Of a stretch of DNA of 64,000 nucleotides, positions 9,554-18,124 are shown one piece after another (the first letter of the stretch is position 1; every line of letters starts with the position of its first letter). This DNA comes from Roseiarcus sp963749715. GTDB lineage: Bacteria; Pseudomonadota; Alphaproteobacteria; Rhizobiales; Beijerinckiaceae. The notes under the pieces were generated by a model. It was not told the DNA's origin and did not search any database. It saw only the letters and a program-made list of their open reading frames with translations. Made by a program: the position numbers and the translations under genes. The DNA is taken from positions 248,001 through 312,000 of the forward strand of contig CAVVNR010000015.1 in assembly GCA_963749715.1 (NCBI GenBank). Direction: 5' to 3'.

Positions 9554-10087
9554 TCATGTATTCCTGCCTCGCAACCCGTCCGCAAGCGCCGAAAGCGCGT
9601 CGGCGAGTTGTCGCGCGGCCTTCGGCGGCGGCAGCGGCATTTTGAGACTCTGCACGCCGGTTGCCGGATCGCGCTCAATCCATGGATGCGCCGGAGCCTT
9701 GGGATCGTTGGCGGCCGCCTTGGCGGGGTCCTCATTCGCGAGCAGCATTGGGTCCTCGCCGACGATGGCGAGCCACGCGGTATTGGCGTCGAAGGCCTTA
9801 GCGACGCCTTCATAGAGCCGGGCGCCCGGTCGAAGCTTGCGTCCGGGGCGAAGCGGAAACGCGCGGGCGCAATCTCTTCGTCGGGCAGGATCGGCGTCAC
9901 CAGGCCGGCGCCCGCCTTGTAAGCCTCTGTCACGATCCGCCGCGCCAGCGGCAGCGCCGAGACCGGCGCGGTCATGAAGAGGTCCTGCCCGGGCCTGAAG
10001 CCTCAAACCGACCTTCACCGCCGTCTCAACGAGCCGCTCGAGCTTCGTTGGTTCGATCGAAGGAAAGTTGCGCTGATGCGCGGTCAT
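9554..10087 (-). pseudogene. Remnant of an M29-family aminopeptidase, frameshifted and truncated
   Basis: The N-terminal part reads as a thermophilic-type M29 metallo-aminopeptidase: KLERLVETAVKVGLRLQ, then in another frame PGQDLFMTAPVSALPLARRI, then back in the first frame LYEGVAKAFDANTAWLAI. A one-base insertion near 9998 and a small deletion near 9817 cause the two switches. After NEDPAKAA, about residue 125 of an enzyme normally near 410, similarity stops and an unrelated tail (HPWIERDPATGVQSLKMPL) runs to the stop. The metal-binding C-terminal half is therefore absent. This looks like a deletion that fused an M29 N-terminus to the end of another gene. Confidence 0.65.
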
Positions 10088-10260
10088 CGGGCGGCTCCGG
10101 GAAATGCTTGTCTTCGGGTGGACGTGACCTGACTAAGGCCGATGCGGACGCAGCGAGAAGCCTCGGCAACTCGCCTGCTCGATGCGTGCTTCACGCCAGA
10201 CGCTGCAGCCAACGCACGGCGACCTATATGCATGGCTAAGCACAAAGTTGGGAGAACGGC

Positions 10261-11046
10261 ATGGCGCGCATCTTTATCACGGGTTCGTCCGACGGCCTCG
10301 GTTTGATGGTCGGCCGGCATCTTGCCGATCAGGGCCATCGGGTCGTTTTGCATGCGCGCAACGATGCCCGGGCGGCTGACGCCAGAAACGCCCTGCCCAA
10401 GGCCGATGCCGTCGTCGTCGGCGATCTCGCGACGATCGCCGCCGCCAAGGACGTCGCCAGCCAAGTCAACGCGCTCGGCTCCTTCGATGCGGTCATTCAC
10501 AACGCCGCTGTCGGCTTCCGCGAAGGTCATCGCGTCACCAGCGACGGTTTGCCGCATGTATTCGCCATCAACACGCTCGCGCCCTATGTCCTCACCGCGC
10601 TGATCGAAAGGCCGAAGCGCCTCGTCTATCTGAGCTCGGGCATGCACGATCGCGCGAGCGCGCACCTCGACGACATCCTGTGGCGCCAGCGCCGCTGGGA
10701 CGGATCGTCGGCCTACGCCGAGAGCAAGCTGCACGACGTCCTGCTGGCTTTCGCCGTCGCGCGCCTCTGGCCGAATGTGCTGTCGAACGCGCTGACCCCC
10801 GGCTGGGTCCCGACCAAGATGGGCGGGGCAGGCGCGCCCGACGACATCGATCAGGCGCATCTCACGCAAGCGTGGCTCGCGGCGAGCGACGAAGCCGCCG
10901 CGCGGACGACAGGCGGCTACTTCTATCACTTGAAGCCGCGCGAGCCGAACCCCGAGGCCCGCGATGTCGCGTTGCAAGATAGACTGATCGACATCTGCCG
11001 GGAGATTTCCGGTATCGACATGCCGCGGACCCGAGGAGCAGGATGA
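10261..11046 (+). CDS. Short-chain dehydrogenase/reductase (SDR) family oxidoreductase
   Basis: A 261-residue Rossmann-fold enzyme. ITGSSDGLGLMVG is the glycine-rich cofactor motif, VIHNAAVG corresponds to the NNAG strand, and YAESKLHD is the catalytic Tyr-x-x-x-Lys with an upstream Ser in VYLSSGMHD. It acts in the cytosol on an unknown carbonyl or alcohol. The 173-bp upstream gap holds a TATATG-like -10 candidate. The stop overlaps the start of the DUF5996 gene (ATGA-type arrangement at 11043-11046), so the two are translationally coupled. Confidence 0.85.
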   Translation: MARIFITGSSDGLGLMVGRHLADQGHRVVLHARNDARAADARNALPKADAVVVGDLATIAAAKDVASQVNALGSFDAVIHNAAVGFREGHRVTSDGLPHVFAINTLAPYVLTALIERPKRLVYLSSGMHDRASAHLDDILWRQRRWDGSSAYAESKLHDVLLAFAVARLWPNVLSNALTPGWVPTKMGGAGAPDDIDQAHLTQAWLAASDEAAARTTGGYFYHLKPREPNPEARDVALQDRLIDICREISGIDMPRTRGAG

Positions 11047-12002
11047 ACGCCATGGACGGCGCTGGCGCGATTTGGCCCGAGCTGACCTATTCGACATGGA
11101 GCGACACGCTCGCGACCCTGCATCTCTGGACCCAGGTCGTCGGCAAGATTTGGCTGACCCTCACCCCATGGCTCAACCATAGCTGGCAAGCGCCGCTTTA
11201 TGTGACGGCTCGTGGACTTGGCACATCGCCGATCCCGATCGGCGCTGAGATATTCGAGATCGAGTTCGATTTTGTCGGCCATAGGCTCACCGTGCGAACG
11301 TGCCGAGGCGACGAGGGTTCGCTGCCGCTTCGGCCCCAGCCGGTCGCAGACTTCTATCGCGAGACTGTCGAGCTTCTCGCCAGCGTTGGCATTGCGGTCG
11401 CGATCAACGAGACGCCGAACGAAGTTCCGAACCCGATTCGCTTTTCCGAGGACCGGAGCCATAACGCCTATGACTCCGGCGGCGCCCATCGCTTCTGGCG
11501 CGCGCTCGTGCAGACGGACCGCGTGTTCAAGCACTTCCGCACCGGCTTCCTCGGCAAGGCGAGCCCGGTCCATTTCTTCTGGGGCAGCTTCGATCTCGCG
11601 GTGACCCGGTTCTCCGGACGCCGCGCGCCGCTCCATCCGGGCGGCGTGCCGGGCCTGCCCGACGCGGTTGCGCGCGAAGCCTATTCGCACGAGGTCAGCA
11701 GCGCCGGGTTCTGGCCCGGGAACGAGGCCTTTCCGCGCGCCGCCTTCTATTCCTACGCCTATCCCGAACCGGCCGGCTTTCGCGACCGTGCGGTTGCGCC
11801 CGGCGCCTATTTCGACGCGGCGCTTGGAGAGTTCATCCTGCCCTACGACTCGGTCGCAGCCGCGCCGGAGCCGGACAAGTTGCTGCTCGACTTCCTCTCG
11901 ACGACCTACGTGGCGGCGGCCGAGACCGGAGGCTGGGACCGCGCCGCCCTGGAATGCCCGCTTGGAGTTCCGGGACGGGTCCGTCCAATATCGGAGAAAT
12001 AG
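11043..12002 (+). CDS. DUF5996 family protein
   Basis: A 319-residue soluble protein matching DUF5996 end to end: WPELTYSTWSDTLATLHLWT near the start, HSWQAPLYVTARGL, TLPNEVP-like NETPNEVPNPIRF, VFKHFRTGFLGKASPVHFFW, and SHEVSSAGFWPG. The family is widespread in bacteria and has no known activity; conserved His, Trp and Glu residues suggest an enzyme or ligand binder. Its ATG overlaps the SDR stop, implying a two-gene unit. No signal peptide is present. The function is unknown to me. Confidence 0.8.
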   Translation: MNAMDGAGAIWPELTYSTWSDTLATLHLWTQVVGKIWLTLTPWLNHSWQAPLYVTARGLGTSPIPIGAEIFEIEFDFVGHRLTVRTCRGDEGSLPLRPQPVADFYRETVELLASVGIAVAINETPNEVPNPIRFSEDRSHNAYDSGGAHRFWRALVQTDRVFKHFRTGFLGKASPVHFFWGSFDLAVTRFSGRRAPLHPGGVPGLPDAVAREAYSHEVSSAGFWPGNEAFPRAAFYSYAYPEPAGFRDRAVAPGAYFDAALGEFILPYDSVAAAPEPDKLLLDFLSTTYVAAAETGGWDRAALECPLGVPGRVRPISEK

Positions 12003-12032
12003 CATGGTCGCTTTCGCGTAACGCGTGCAGAT

Positions 12033-12215
12033 GTGGCGCGCGCGATGAACGAGTACGACCGGCTCGGAGCGAAGCGGTTCTTCACTGAGCATGGCTTTGC
12101 CCCGATCGCCACCTACGAGCTCGTCTGCGAGGGCGGTAAGTCAGGAGCGGTCAAAGTGCTCGGACGGATGGGGTTCTCTGTCCAGCAGAAGCAGACGCGA
12201 CGATCCGCAAAATAA
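12033..12215 (+). pseudogene. Fragment resembling the N-terminal head domain of ScoMcrA-type restriction endonucleases
   Basis: Sixty codons from GTG 12033. The segment VTRADVARAMNEYDRLGAKR followed by FFTEHGFAPIATYELVCEG resembles the start of the McrA-like head domain (EYDRLG..FL..YGF...Y.LV..G). Similarity ends at that point, and the remaining ~22 residues are unrelated. No SRA-like or HNH domain follows. The frame is open upstream to the DUF5996 stop without an ATG, so the original start may also be lost. I read it as the stump of a modification-dependent restriction gene; the identification rests on a short match. Confidence 0.35.
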
Positions 12216-12334
12216 GGCTGCTCTTTGCGACGAACAGGCGCTGGCGCTTAATCGGACGAAAAAGCCAAGCAGTTTTGCTCGGATTTATTTGGTTGAGCTT
12301 GCCTTGGCGCATTTGGCGGCGTCGCGATCGCCCC

Positions 12335-13900
12335 TCATTCCCACTCGATCGTCCCCGGAGGCTTCGAGGTTACGTCATACACCACCCGATTCACTCCCTT
12401 GACCTTGTTGATAATACGGGTCGCGGCGCGGCCGAGGAAGGCCATGTCGAACGGAAAGAAGTCGGCCGTCATGCCGTCGACCGAGGTCACCGCGCGGAGC
12501 GCGCAGACGTGGTCATAGGTGCGCCCGTCGCCCATGACGCCGACGGTGCGCACGGGCAAGAGCACCGCGAACGCCTGCCAGATCCTGTCGTAGAGCCCGG
12601 CGTTGCGGATCTCGTCGAGAAAGATCGCGTCGGCCTGGCGCAGGATGTCGAGCTTGTCGCGGGTGACGGCGCCGGGACAGCGAACCGCGAGGCCAGGCCC
12701 GGGAAACGGGTGTCGGCCGACGAAAGCCTCAGGCAGGCCAAGTTCGCGGCCGAGCGCGCGGACTTCGTCCTTAAACAATTCGCGCAACGGCTCGACCAGC
12801 TTCATCCGCATGCGCTCGGGCAGGCCGCCGACATTGTGATGGCTCTTGATCGTGACCGACGGGCCGCCGGAAAACGAGACGCTCTCGATCACGTCGGGAT
12901 AGAGCGTCCCTTGCGCGAGAAACTCGACCCGTCCTCGCCCGTCGCCCGCAATGCGGCGCGCCTCGGCCTCGAAGACGTCGATGAACAGCTTGCCGATCGT
13001 CTTGCGTTTGGCTTCGGGGTCTTCAACGCCTTCGAGCGCTTTGAGAAAGGATTTGGATGCGTCGACATGGGCGAGCGGAATGTTGAAGTGGCCGCGGAAC
13101 AGGCTGGCCACCTCCTCCGCCTCGCCCTCGCGCAAGAGGCCGTGATCGACGAACACGCAGATGAGCTGGTCGCCGATCGCCTCGTGGACCAGGACCGCAG
13201 CGACCGCTGAATTGACCCCGCCCGAGAGGCCGCAGATGACCCGCGATCGCCCGACGCTGGCGCGGATGCGGGCGATCTCCTCCTCACGGAAGGCGGCCAT
13301 TGTCCAGTCGCCCTTGAGGCCTGCAATCTTGAGCAAAAAGTTGGCCAGGAGCTTCGCGCCGTCGGGCGTATGGACCACCTCCGGATGGAACATCGTGGTG
13401 TAGTAGCGTCGCTCTTCATCCGCCGCGACCGCATAGGGCGCATTCTCCGACACGGCGTAGACGCGAAAGCCTGGCGGAAGCCGCGTCACGCGGTCGCCGT
13501 GGCTCATCCACACCGGATAACGCCCGCCCGTCCGCCAGACGCCCTCGAATAGCGCGCAGGGAGCGACAATCTCGACGTCGGCGCGGCCGAATTCCGCCGC
13601 GTGGCCGCTCTCGACCTTGCCGCCGAGCTGCTCGCTCAGGGTCTGTTGGCCGTAACAGATAGCAAGGATCGGAACCCCGCTGTCGAAGATCTCCGCCGGC
13701 GCGCGCGGACTGCCCGGTTCCGGGACCGACGCCGGCCCGCCGGACAGGATCGCCGCCTTCGGCTTGAGCCGCGCGAACGCCTCGCCAGCCTGAGAGAATG
13801 GATGGATTTCGCAATAGACGCCGGCCTCGCGCACGCGCCGCGCGATGAGCTGCGTGACCTGCGAGCCGAAATCGACGATGAGGACGAGATCATGGCTCAT
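12335..13900 (-). CDS. guaA: GMP synthase (glutamine-hydrolysing)
   Basis: 521 residues, normal length. It converts XMP to GMP with glutamine and ATP in purine synthesis. The class I glutamine amidotransferase half holds LAICYGQQ with the nucleophilic Cys and MFHPEVVHTP with the His/Glu pair. The ATP pyrophosphatase half has the SGGVNSAVAA P-loop (most homologues have SGGVDS), and the C-terminal dimerisation domain ends IINKVKGVNRVVYDVTSKPP and GTIEWE, as expected. The ATG at 13900 begins MSHDLVLIVDFGSQ. The gene stands alone; guaB is not adjacent. Confidence 0.97.
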   Translation of the reverse strand: MSHDLVLIVDFGSQVTQLIARRVREAGVYCEIHPFSQAGEAFARLKPKAAILSGGPASVPEPGSPRAPAEIFDSGVPILAICYGQQTLSEQLGGKVESGHAAEFGRADVEIVAPCALFEGVWRTGGRYPVWMSHGDRVTRLPPGFRVYAVSENAPYAVAADEERRYYTTMFHPEVVHTPDGAKLLANFLLKIAGLKGDWTMAAFREEEIARIRASVGRSRVICGLSGGVNSAVAAVLVHEAIGDQLICVFVDHGLLREGEAEEVASLFRGHFNIPLAHVDASKSFLKALEGVEDPEAKRKTIGKLFIDVFEAEARRIAGDGRGRVEFLAQGTLYPDVIESVSFSGGPSVTIKSHHNVGGLPERMRMKLVEPLRELFKDEVRALGRELGLPEAFVGRHPFPGPGLAVRCPGAVTRDKLDILRQADAIFLDEIRNAGLYDRIWQAFAVLLPVRTVGVMGDGRTYDHVCALRAVTSVDGMTADFFPFDMAFLGRAATRIINKVKGVNRVVYDVTSKPPGTIEWE

Positions 13901-13973
13901 GGGCCTCATGTGGCGGAAGAAGCGGGCAAGCGCAACCCGCTGCTCGCGGGCGCGCCTCCGGCCAGACGCCAGT

Positions 13974-14816
13974 TTACAGCGCCGCGGCCGCCTCTTTGAG
14001 GCGCTTCGACATTTCCGCCCGGCGCGCCACCGAAAACGACCATCCCCGAGTGACGGCCGTCTGCCCGCCGTCGATGACAATATCCTGCCCATTAACGAAG
14101 CTTGAGGCGTCGCTGGCGAAAAACACCGCTGCCTGGGCGATATCGTCGGGCATTCCCGCGCGCGGAATCGGCTGGATAGAGGCGAAGGTTTGTTTCACCA
14201 GGCCCGCGACTTTATCCGCCTTCGGCCCCTCGAGCCCCGCATTCTTCCCGAAAATGCCCGTCACGATCGCGCCGGGCGAAATGCAATTGACGCGGATCCC
14301 CTTTTCGCCGAGCTCCGCCGCGGCGGAGCGCGTAAGCGCGCTCACGGCTCCTTTCGCGGCGGAATAGACATGAGCCGAGAGGCCACCGCGATGCCCGGCG
14401 ACGCTGCCGATATTGACGATGCTGCCGACGCCGGTGGGCAACATGACGCGCGCGGCGTGTTTGACGCCGAGAATCACTCCGCGCACGTTGACCGCCAGAA
14501 CCTGATCGATGGTCGCGACGTCAACCTCCGTAATGCTGATCATCGGCGACGGAATTCCCGCGTTGTTGACGAGACAATCGAGGCGGCCGAACCATTCGAC
14601 TGTCTTGTCGACCATCGCCTCTACGTCCGCCTCGTTCGCCACGTCGGCGCGGACGAAACGGACGCCGATCTGCTTCTCGAGCGCGCGGCCTTCCTCCTCG
14701 CGGCGCGCGGCGATCACGACCTTGGCCCCCTCCGAGACAAAGGCCCTGGCCACGCCTTCGCCGATGCCGCTTGTTCCCCCGGTCACGATCGCGACCTTTC
14801 CGTTCAATGCGCCCAT
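13974..14816 (-). CDS. SDR family oxidoreductase (FabG-like)
   Basis: About 280 residues of classical SDR. GKVAIVTGGTSGIGEGVARA binds NAD(P), LVNNAGIPSP is the NNAG motif, YSAAKGAVSALTRS holds the catalytic Tyr and Lys, and NGQDIVIDGGQT is the conserved C-terminal signature. It probably oxidises or reduces a hydroxy/keto metabolite in the cytosol. ATG 14816 is chosen over one four codons upstream because GGAGG sits five bases before it. The FMN reductase gene begins about 570 bp away on the same strand but is transcribed toward it from neither side's shared promoter that I can see. Confidence 0.85.
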   Translation of the reverse strand: MGALNGKVAIVTGGTSGIGEGVARAFVSEGAKVVIAARREEEGRALEKQIGVRFVRADVANEADVEAMVDKTVEWFGRLDCLVNNAGIPSPMISITEVDVATIDQVLAVNVRGVILGVKHAARVMLPTGVGSIVNIGSVAGHRGGLSAHVYSAAKGAVSALTRSAAAELGEKGIRVNCISPGAIVTGIFGKNAGLEGPKADKVAGLVKQTFASIQPIPRAGMPDDIAQAAVFFASDASSFVNGQDIVIDGGQTAVTRGWSFSVARRAEMSKRLKEAAAAL

Positions 14817-14853
14817 GTCAGCCTCCAACCGCTGTGAATGTCGTCAAGGCCGC

Positions 14854-15387
14854 CTAGCCGGCTTTTGTCGCGGCGATAAGCGCCTCAAGCGATTCGTTAA
14901 GTCGCCGCGCGCAGACCGGGTCGGCGAGGATGTCCTCGGCTGTCCCTGTTTTTCCGGTCAGCGAGATCGCCGCGAACGCCTCCGGCATCAGGCGCGCAGC
15001 CATCGTGGAAAGGATCTCGCGCAACGACGCCTGCGCGTGGAAGGCGCGGGGCGAAGTATCGATCAGCGCAGTGGGTTTGCCGGCGAAAGCCTCGCTCGCC
15101 ACCAGCCAATCGAGGGCGTTCTTCAGCGCGCCCGGAAGCCCATGGGCGTATTCGGGGGCGGCGATGATGAGCGCATCGCTCGCGCTGACCAACTCGCGCA
15201 GCGTCTCGACCGATTCGGGCTTCGGCCTATCTTCGACGTCGTCATCGGGATTGAATGGCGGCAGTTTGGCGAGGTCGCGGTAAACGAGCACCTTGACGCC
15301 ATCAGGGGCAAGTCGCGCCAACGCCTCCAGAGCCGCCGTGTTGGTGGAGGCGCGGCGCAGGCTTCCAGATATGGCGAGCAGTCGCAT
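14854..15387 (-). CDS. NADPH-dependent FMN reductase (flavodoxin-like)
   Basis: A 177-residue flavodoxin-fold reductase of the chromate/azo-reductase type. SGSLRRASTNTAAL binds the FMN phosphate, PEYAHGLPGALKNALDWL is the family signature around the flavin ring, and TSPRAFHAQASLREIL continues the dimer interface. It should transfer hydride from NADPH to FMN or quinones in the cytosol. Upstream of the SDR on the same strand with only 38 bp between stop and SDR start, so the two are likely one transcript, perhaps a small redox-stress unit. Confidence 0.88.
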   Translation of the reverse strand: MRLLAISGSLRRASTNTAALEALARLAPDGVKVLVYRDLAKLPPFNPDDDVEDRPKPESVETLRELVSASDALIIAAPEYAHGLPGALKNALDWLVASEAFAGKPTALIDTSPRAFHAQASLREILSTMAARLMPEAFAAISLTGKTGTAEDILADPVCARRLNESLEALIAATKAG

Positions 15388-15460
15388 GGACCCTTTGCTC
15401 GATGTACGAATTCCGCCATCGGGATTCAGCGCGATCCCAAGTCGAACGGACGCGACGCCG

Positions 15461-15925
15461 CTAACACTCGTCGCCCGGCCGCTCCATGATTTCCGTATAG
15501 TCGAATCGACGGTCCGCAGGAAATATCTGTGTCCGCAATCCCGTCTCGCTCGACGCTTCTAGCCGTGCATCCTCGTATGCCGCTTCGAGCGCCTCGTCGA
15601 GCCGCGACTTCAACCCTGGATTTTTTCGAAGCTGACGTTGGGCGCGCTTTCGATGTTCAAGGATGGAAAGAGTCCAAGACCGCCTACGCAGTTCGGGCTG
15701 ACAGTCCCATTTGAGCAGACGGAGCATAAGCAGGCGCAGCGCGCTCTCAAGCTTGTCATATTGCTCCTCGCCCGCGTCATCGATCTCCTCCGCGATTGCG
15801 ACGGGGTCAATTTCGGAGAGCCGGCCGGCGCGCAAAAGTTCTGCCTGGCGCACTGCCCAGGAATGGAGATCCGCCTTTTTCGCGACGAGCGCTGCCGTCT
15901 TCTCGCCAGCGGCGTTCCGGCCCAT
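15461..15925 (-). CDS. DUF29 family protein
   Basis: A 154-residue soluble, mostly helical protein. DLHSWAVRQAELLRAGRLSE, then AIAEEIDDAGEEQYDKLESA and LLMLRLLKWDCQPELRRRSW, are the conserved elements of DUF29, common in cyanobacteria and alphaproteobacteria and of unknown function. It starts 22 bp after the cobS stop on the same strand, exactly where cobT would be expected in related genomes, so it may be co-transcribed with cobS. Nothing in its sequence suggests a link to cobalamin. Confidence 0.8.
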   Translation of the reverse strand: MGRNAAGEKTAALVAKKADLHSWAVRQAELLRAGRLSEIDPVAIAEEIDDAGEEQYDKLESALRLLMLRLLKWDCQPELRRRSWTLSILEHRKRAQRQLRKNPGLKSRLDEALEAAYEDARLEASSETGLRTQIFPADRRFDYTEIMERPGDEC

Positions 15926-15947
15926 TCTATTCGCCTCCCTTGCGCAC

Positions 15948-16952
15948 TCAGCTCAGGGCGACGTTGAGCGCGCTCTCCGGCAATTCCTGCCCGAAGCAGC
16001 GTTGGTAGAACTCGGCGACCAGGGTCCGCTCGAGCTCATCGCACTTGTTGAGGAAGGTCAGGCGGAACGCGAAGCCGATGTCCTTGAAGATCTCGGCGTT
16101 CTCCGCCCAGGTGATGACGGTTCGCGGGCTCATCACGGTCGAGAGATCGCCGTTGACGAAAGCGTTGCGCGTCAAATCCGCCACCCGCACCATCTTGTTG
16201 ACGACGTCGCGTCCCTCCTTGCGCGCCCGGTGCGCGGGCGACTTGGCGAGCACGATGTCGACTTCCTTGTCGTGCGGCAGGTAATTGAGCGTGGCGACGA
16301 TCGACCAGCGGTCCATCTGGCCCTGGTTGATCTGCTGGGTGCCGTGGTAGAGGCCCGACGTGTCCCCGAGGCCGACCGTATTGGCGGTAGCGAACAGGCG
16401 GAAGGCGGGATGGGGACGAATGACGCGGCGCTGATCGAGCAGCGTCAGGCGGCCCGAAACCTCCAGCACTCGCTGGATGACGAACATCACATCCGGACGG
16501 CCCGCGTCATATTCGTCGAAGCACAGGGCGATATTGTTCTGGATCGCCCACGGCAGCATTCCATCGCGGAACTCGGTCACCTGCTTGCCGTCCTTGAGCA
16601 CGATTGCGTCCTTGCCGACCAGATCGATGCGCGAGACGTGGCTGTCGAGGTTGATGCGCACGCACGGCCAGTTGAGGCGGGCGGCCGTCTGCTCGATGTG
16701 AGTCGACTTGCCGGTGCCGTGATAACCGGTGATCATCACCCGGCGGTTGTAGGCGAAGCCGGCCAGGATCGCGAGAGTCGTATCGCGGTCGAACAAATAG
16801 TCGGGATCGAGATCAGGGACGTGCTCTTCGGCGTGCGAATAAGCCGGCGCCTCCATGTCGGAATCGATGCCGAAAAGCTTGCGCACCGATACCCGCGTGT
16901 CGGGCAGACCGGGCGCAGGCTCTGATCCCACCAGGGTCTGTATCGAATTCAT
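15948..16952 (-). CDS. cobS: Aerobic cobaltochelatase subunit CobS
   Basis: A 334-residue AAA+ ATPase of the CobN-CobS-CobT complex that inserts cobalt into hydrogenobyrinate a,c-diamide. The Walker A motif is GYHGTGKSTHIEQ, Walker B is ALCFDEYDAG, and sensor-1 is RLFATANTVGLGD. Length and N-terminal LFGIDSDMEAPAYS match CobS from Hyphomicrobiales. It follows the J-domain gene on the same strand, a conserved neighbourhood, but cobT does not follow; DUF29 takes that position. cobU/cobP lies 16 kb away. Confidence 0.95.
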   Translation of the reverse strand: MNSIQTLVGSEPAPGLPDTRVSVRKLFGIDSDMEAPAYSHAEEHVPDLDPDYLFDRDTTLAILAGFAYNRRVMITGYHGTGKSTHIEQTAARLNWPCVRINLDSHVSRIDLVGKDAIVLKDGKQVTEFRDGMLPWAIQNNIALCFDEYDAGRPDVMFVIQRVLEVSGRLTLLDQRRVIRPHPAFRLFATANTVGLGDTSGLYHGTQQINQGQMDRWSIVATLNYLPHDKEVDIVLAKSPAHRARKEGRDVVNKMVRVADLTRNAFVNGDLSTVMSPRTVITWAENAEIFKDIGFAFRLTFLNKCDELERTLVAEFYQRCFGQELPESALNVALS

Positions 16953-17111
16953 TGGTCCTCCACGCTCTCCCGCGCGCGGAAAAGAGCGTCATTCTCTTAC
17001 TCGAATTCCAGGCGCGCGCAAAAGCGAGCCCTCGCGTCGGACACTGCCCGGCGCTATCATCCCTTGAGCATCGTCGTCGATCGGCAAACCGATTTCCGCG
17101 GGCGAGCCCGG

Positions 17112-17708
17112 TCAGACGAGCTTGTTGGCGCGCAGGTAATTGTAGGCCTGAATGATTTCGCGCAACTTGTCTTCCGACGAACGATCGCCGCCATTGGCGT
17201 CCGGATGATGGCGTTTCACCAGGTCCTTATACCGCGCCTTGATCTTCGCCTGGGTGGCGTCGCCGTCGAGCTCGAGGGTCATCAAAGCCTTGATCGCCAA
17301 GGCGTTGTATCTCGGCGGCGGCTCATGCTGTGGCGCTTTGCCGCGCGCTCCCCGCCGCCGCGCCGCGCGCGCCTCGGCAAAGACGGATTCGTCCACCTGG
17401 CGACCGGGCGCGGCGGCGCGGGGTCCAAGCTTCCAGGTTGGCCGGTGGCCGACCGCGTCGGCTTGGCGAAACTTCGCCATCGAGGCGTCGTCCATGCCGC
17501 GGAAGTAATCGTAGGAGGCGTTATATTCCCGCACATGATCGCGGCAGAAACTGAAGTACTCGCCTTCGCGCTCGCGGCCCTTGGGCGCGCGGAACACCCC
17601 CTCCGCCGCGCAGCCGGGAAAAGAGCACGGAGTGCTCTGCGCCCTTTCCGGCTGGCGCTCGACCGGCTTAACCCGGATACGGTCGAACAGACGGGAATTT
17701 AAATCCAT
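17112..17708 (-). CDS. J-domain (DnaJ-like) molecular chaperone
   Basis: A 198-residue protein with a C-terminal J domain (residues ~135-195) holding the HPD tripeptide in KRHHPDANGGDRSSEDKL, which stimulates DnaK ATPase. The N-terminal part has CSFPGCAAEGVFRAPKG and FCRDHVREYNASYDYF, a conserved Cys-rich region of this subfamily. ATG 17708 is used because upstream residues are not family-like. In many Hyphomicrobiales it sits between bolA and cobS, as here. It diverges from bolA across about 150 bp. Confidence 0.88.
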   Translation of the reverse strand: MDLNSRLFDRIRVKPVERQPERAQSTPCSFPGCAAEGVFRAPKGREREGEYFSFCRDHVREYNASYDYFRGMDDASMAKFRQADAVGHRPTWKLGPRAAAPGRQVDESVFAEARAARRRGARGKAPQHEPPPRYNALAIKALMTLELDGDATQAKIKARYKDLVKRHHPDANGGDRSSEDKLREIIQAYNYLRANKLV

Positions 17709-17854
17709 GCCATGACCTTTATGACCGCCGACGCCATCGGGCAAGCCCCAAACGATCCGCGCCGGCGGCAGCCCTGCAGACCGGCGGCGCAGCGTCTTCA
17801 AGCCGCTCTTTTGCAACATGTGGGGTCACGATCGGCTTAACGGGAGCGCGCCTT

Positions 17855-18124
17855 GTGATCATGCAGCAAAGAATTGTCGCCCGATTGACGGAGGGGCTCG
17901 ATCCGACCGCCCTCGACGTCGTCGATGAATCGGACCGTCATGCGGGACACGCGGGAGCGCGTTCGGGAGGGGGCACGCATTATCGCGTCCGGATCGTGTC
18001 GGCGCGGTTCGATCGCCGAAGCCGGGTCGAGCGGCATCGCCTGGTCTATGACCTTCTGACCGCGGAATTCGCCGACGGTCTGCACGCGCTCGCGCTCGTC
18101 GCCAAGGCGCCAGGGGAGCCATGA
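17855..18124 (+). CDS. BolA family protein
   Basis: An 89-residue BolA-fold protein; relatives bind monothiol glutaredoxins and help carry or sense iron-sulfur clusters. THYRVRIVSARFDRRSRVER, then HRLVYDLLTAEF and HALALVAKAPGE, match the family; the invariant His lies in VERHRLVYD. Start is GTG 17855 or ATG 17861. The last four bases ATGA overlap the start of the next gene, so the two are translationally coupled. The J-domain gene is divergent. Confidence 0.88.
   Translation: MIMQQRIVARLTEGLDPTALDVVDESDRHAGHAGARSGGGTHYRVRIVSARFDRRSRVERHRLVYDLLTAEFADGLHALALVAKAPGEP

Noticed and set aside
10084..11097. Long 337-codon minus-strand frame
   Set aside because: It is antisense to the SDR gene, Arg-rich and resembles no family; a GC-rich shadow.
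16953..17111. Cobalamin riboswitch near cobS or cobU
   Set aside because: No recognisable B12-box sequence or conserved architecture in either upstream region.
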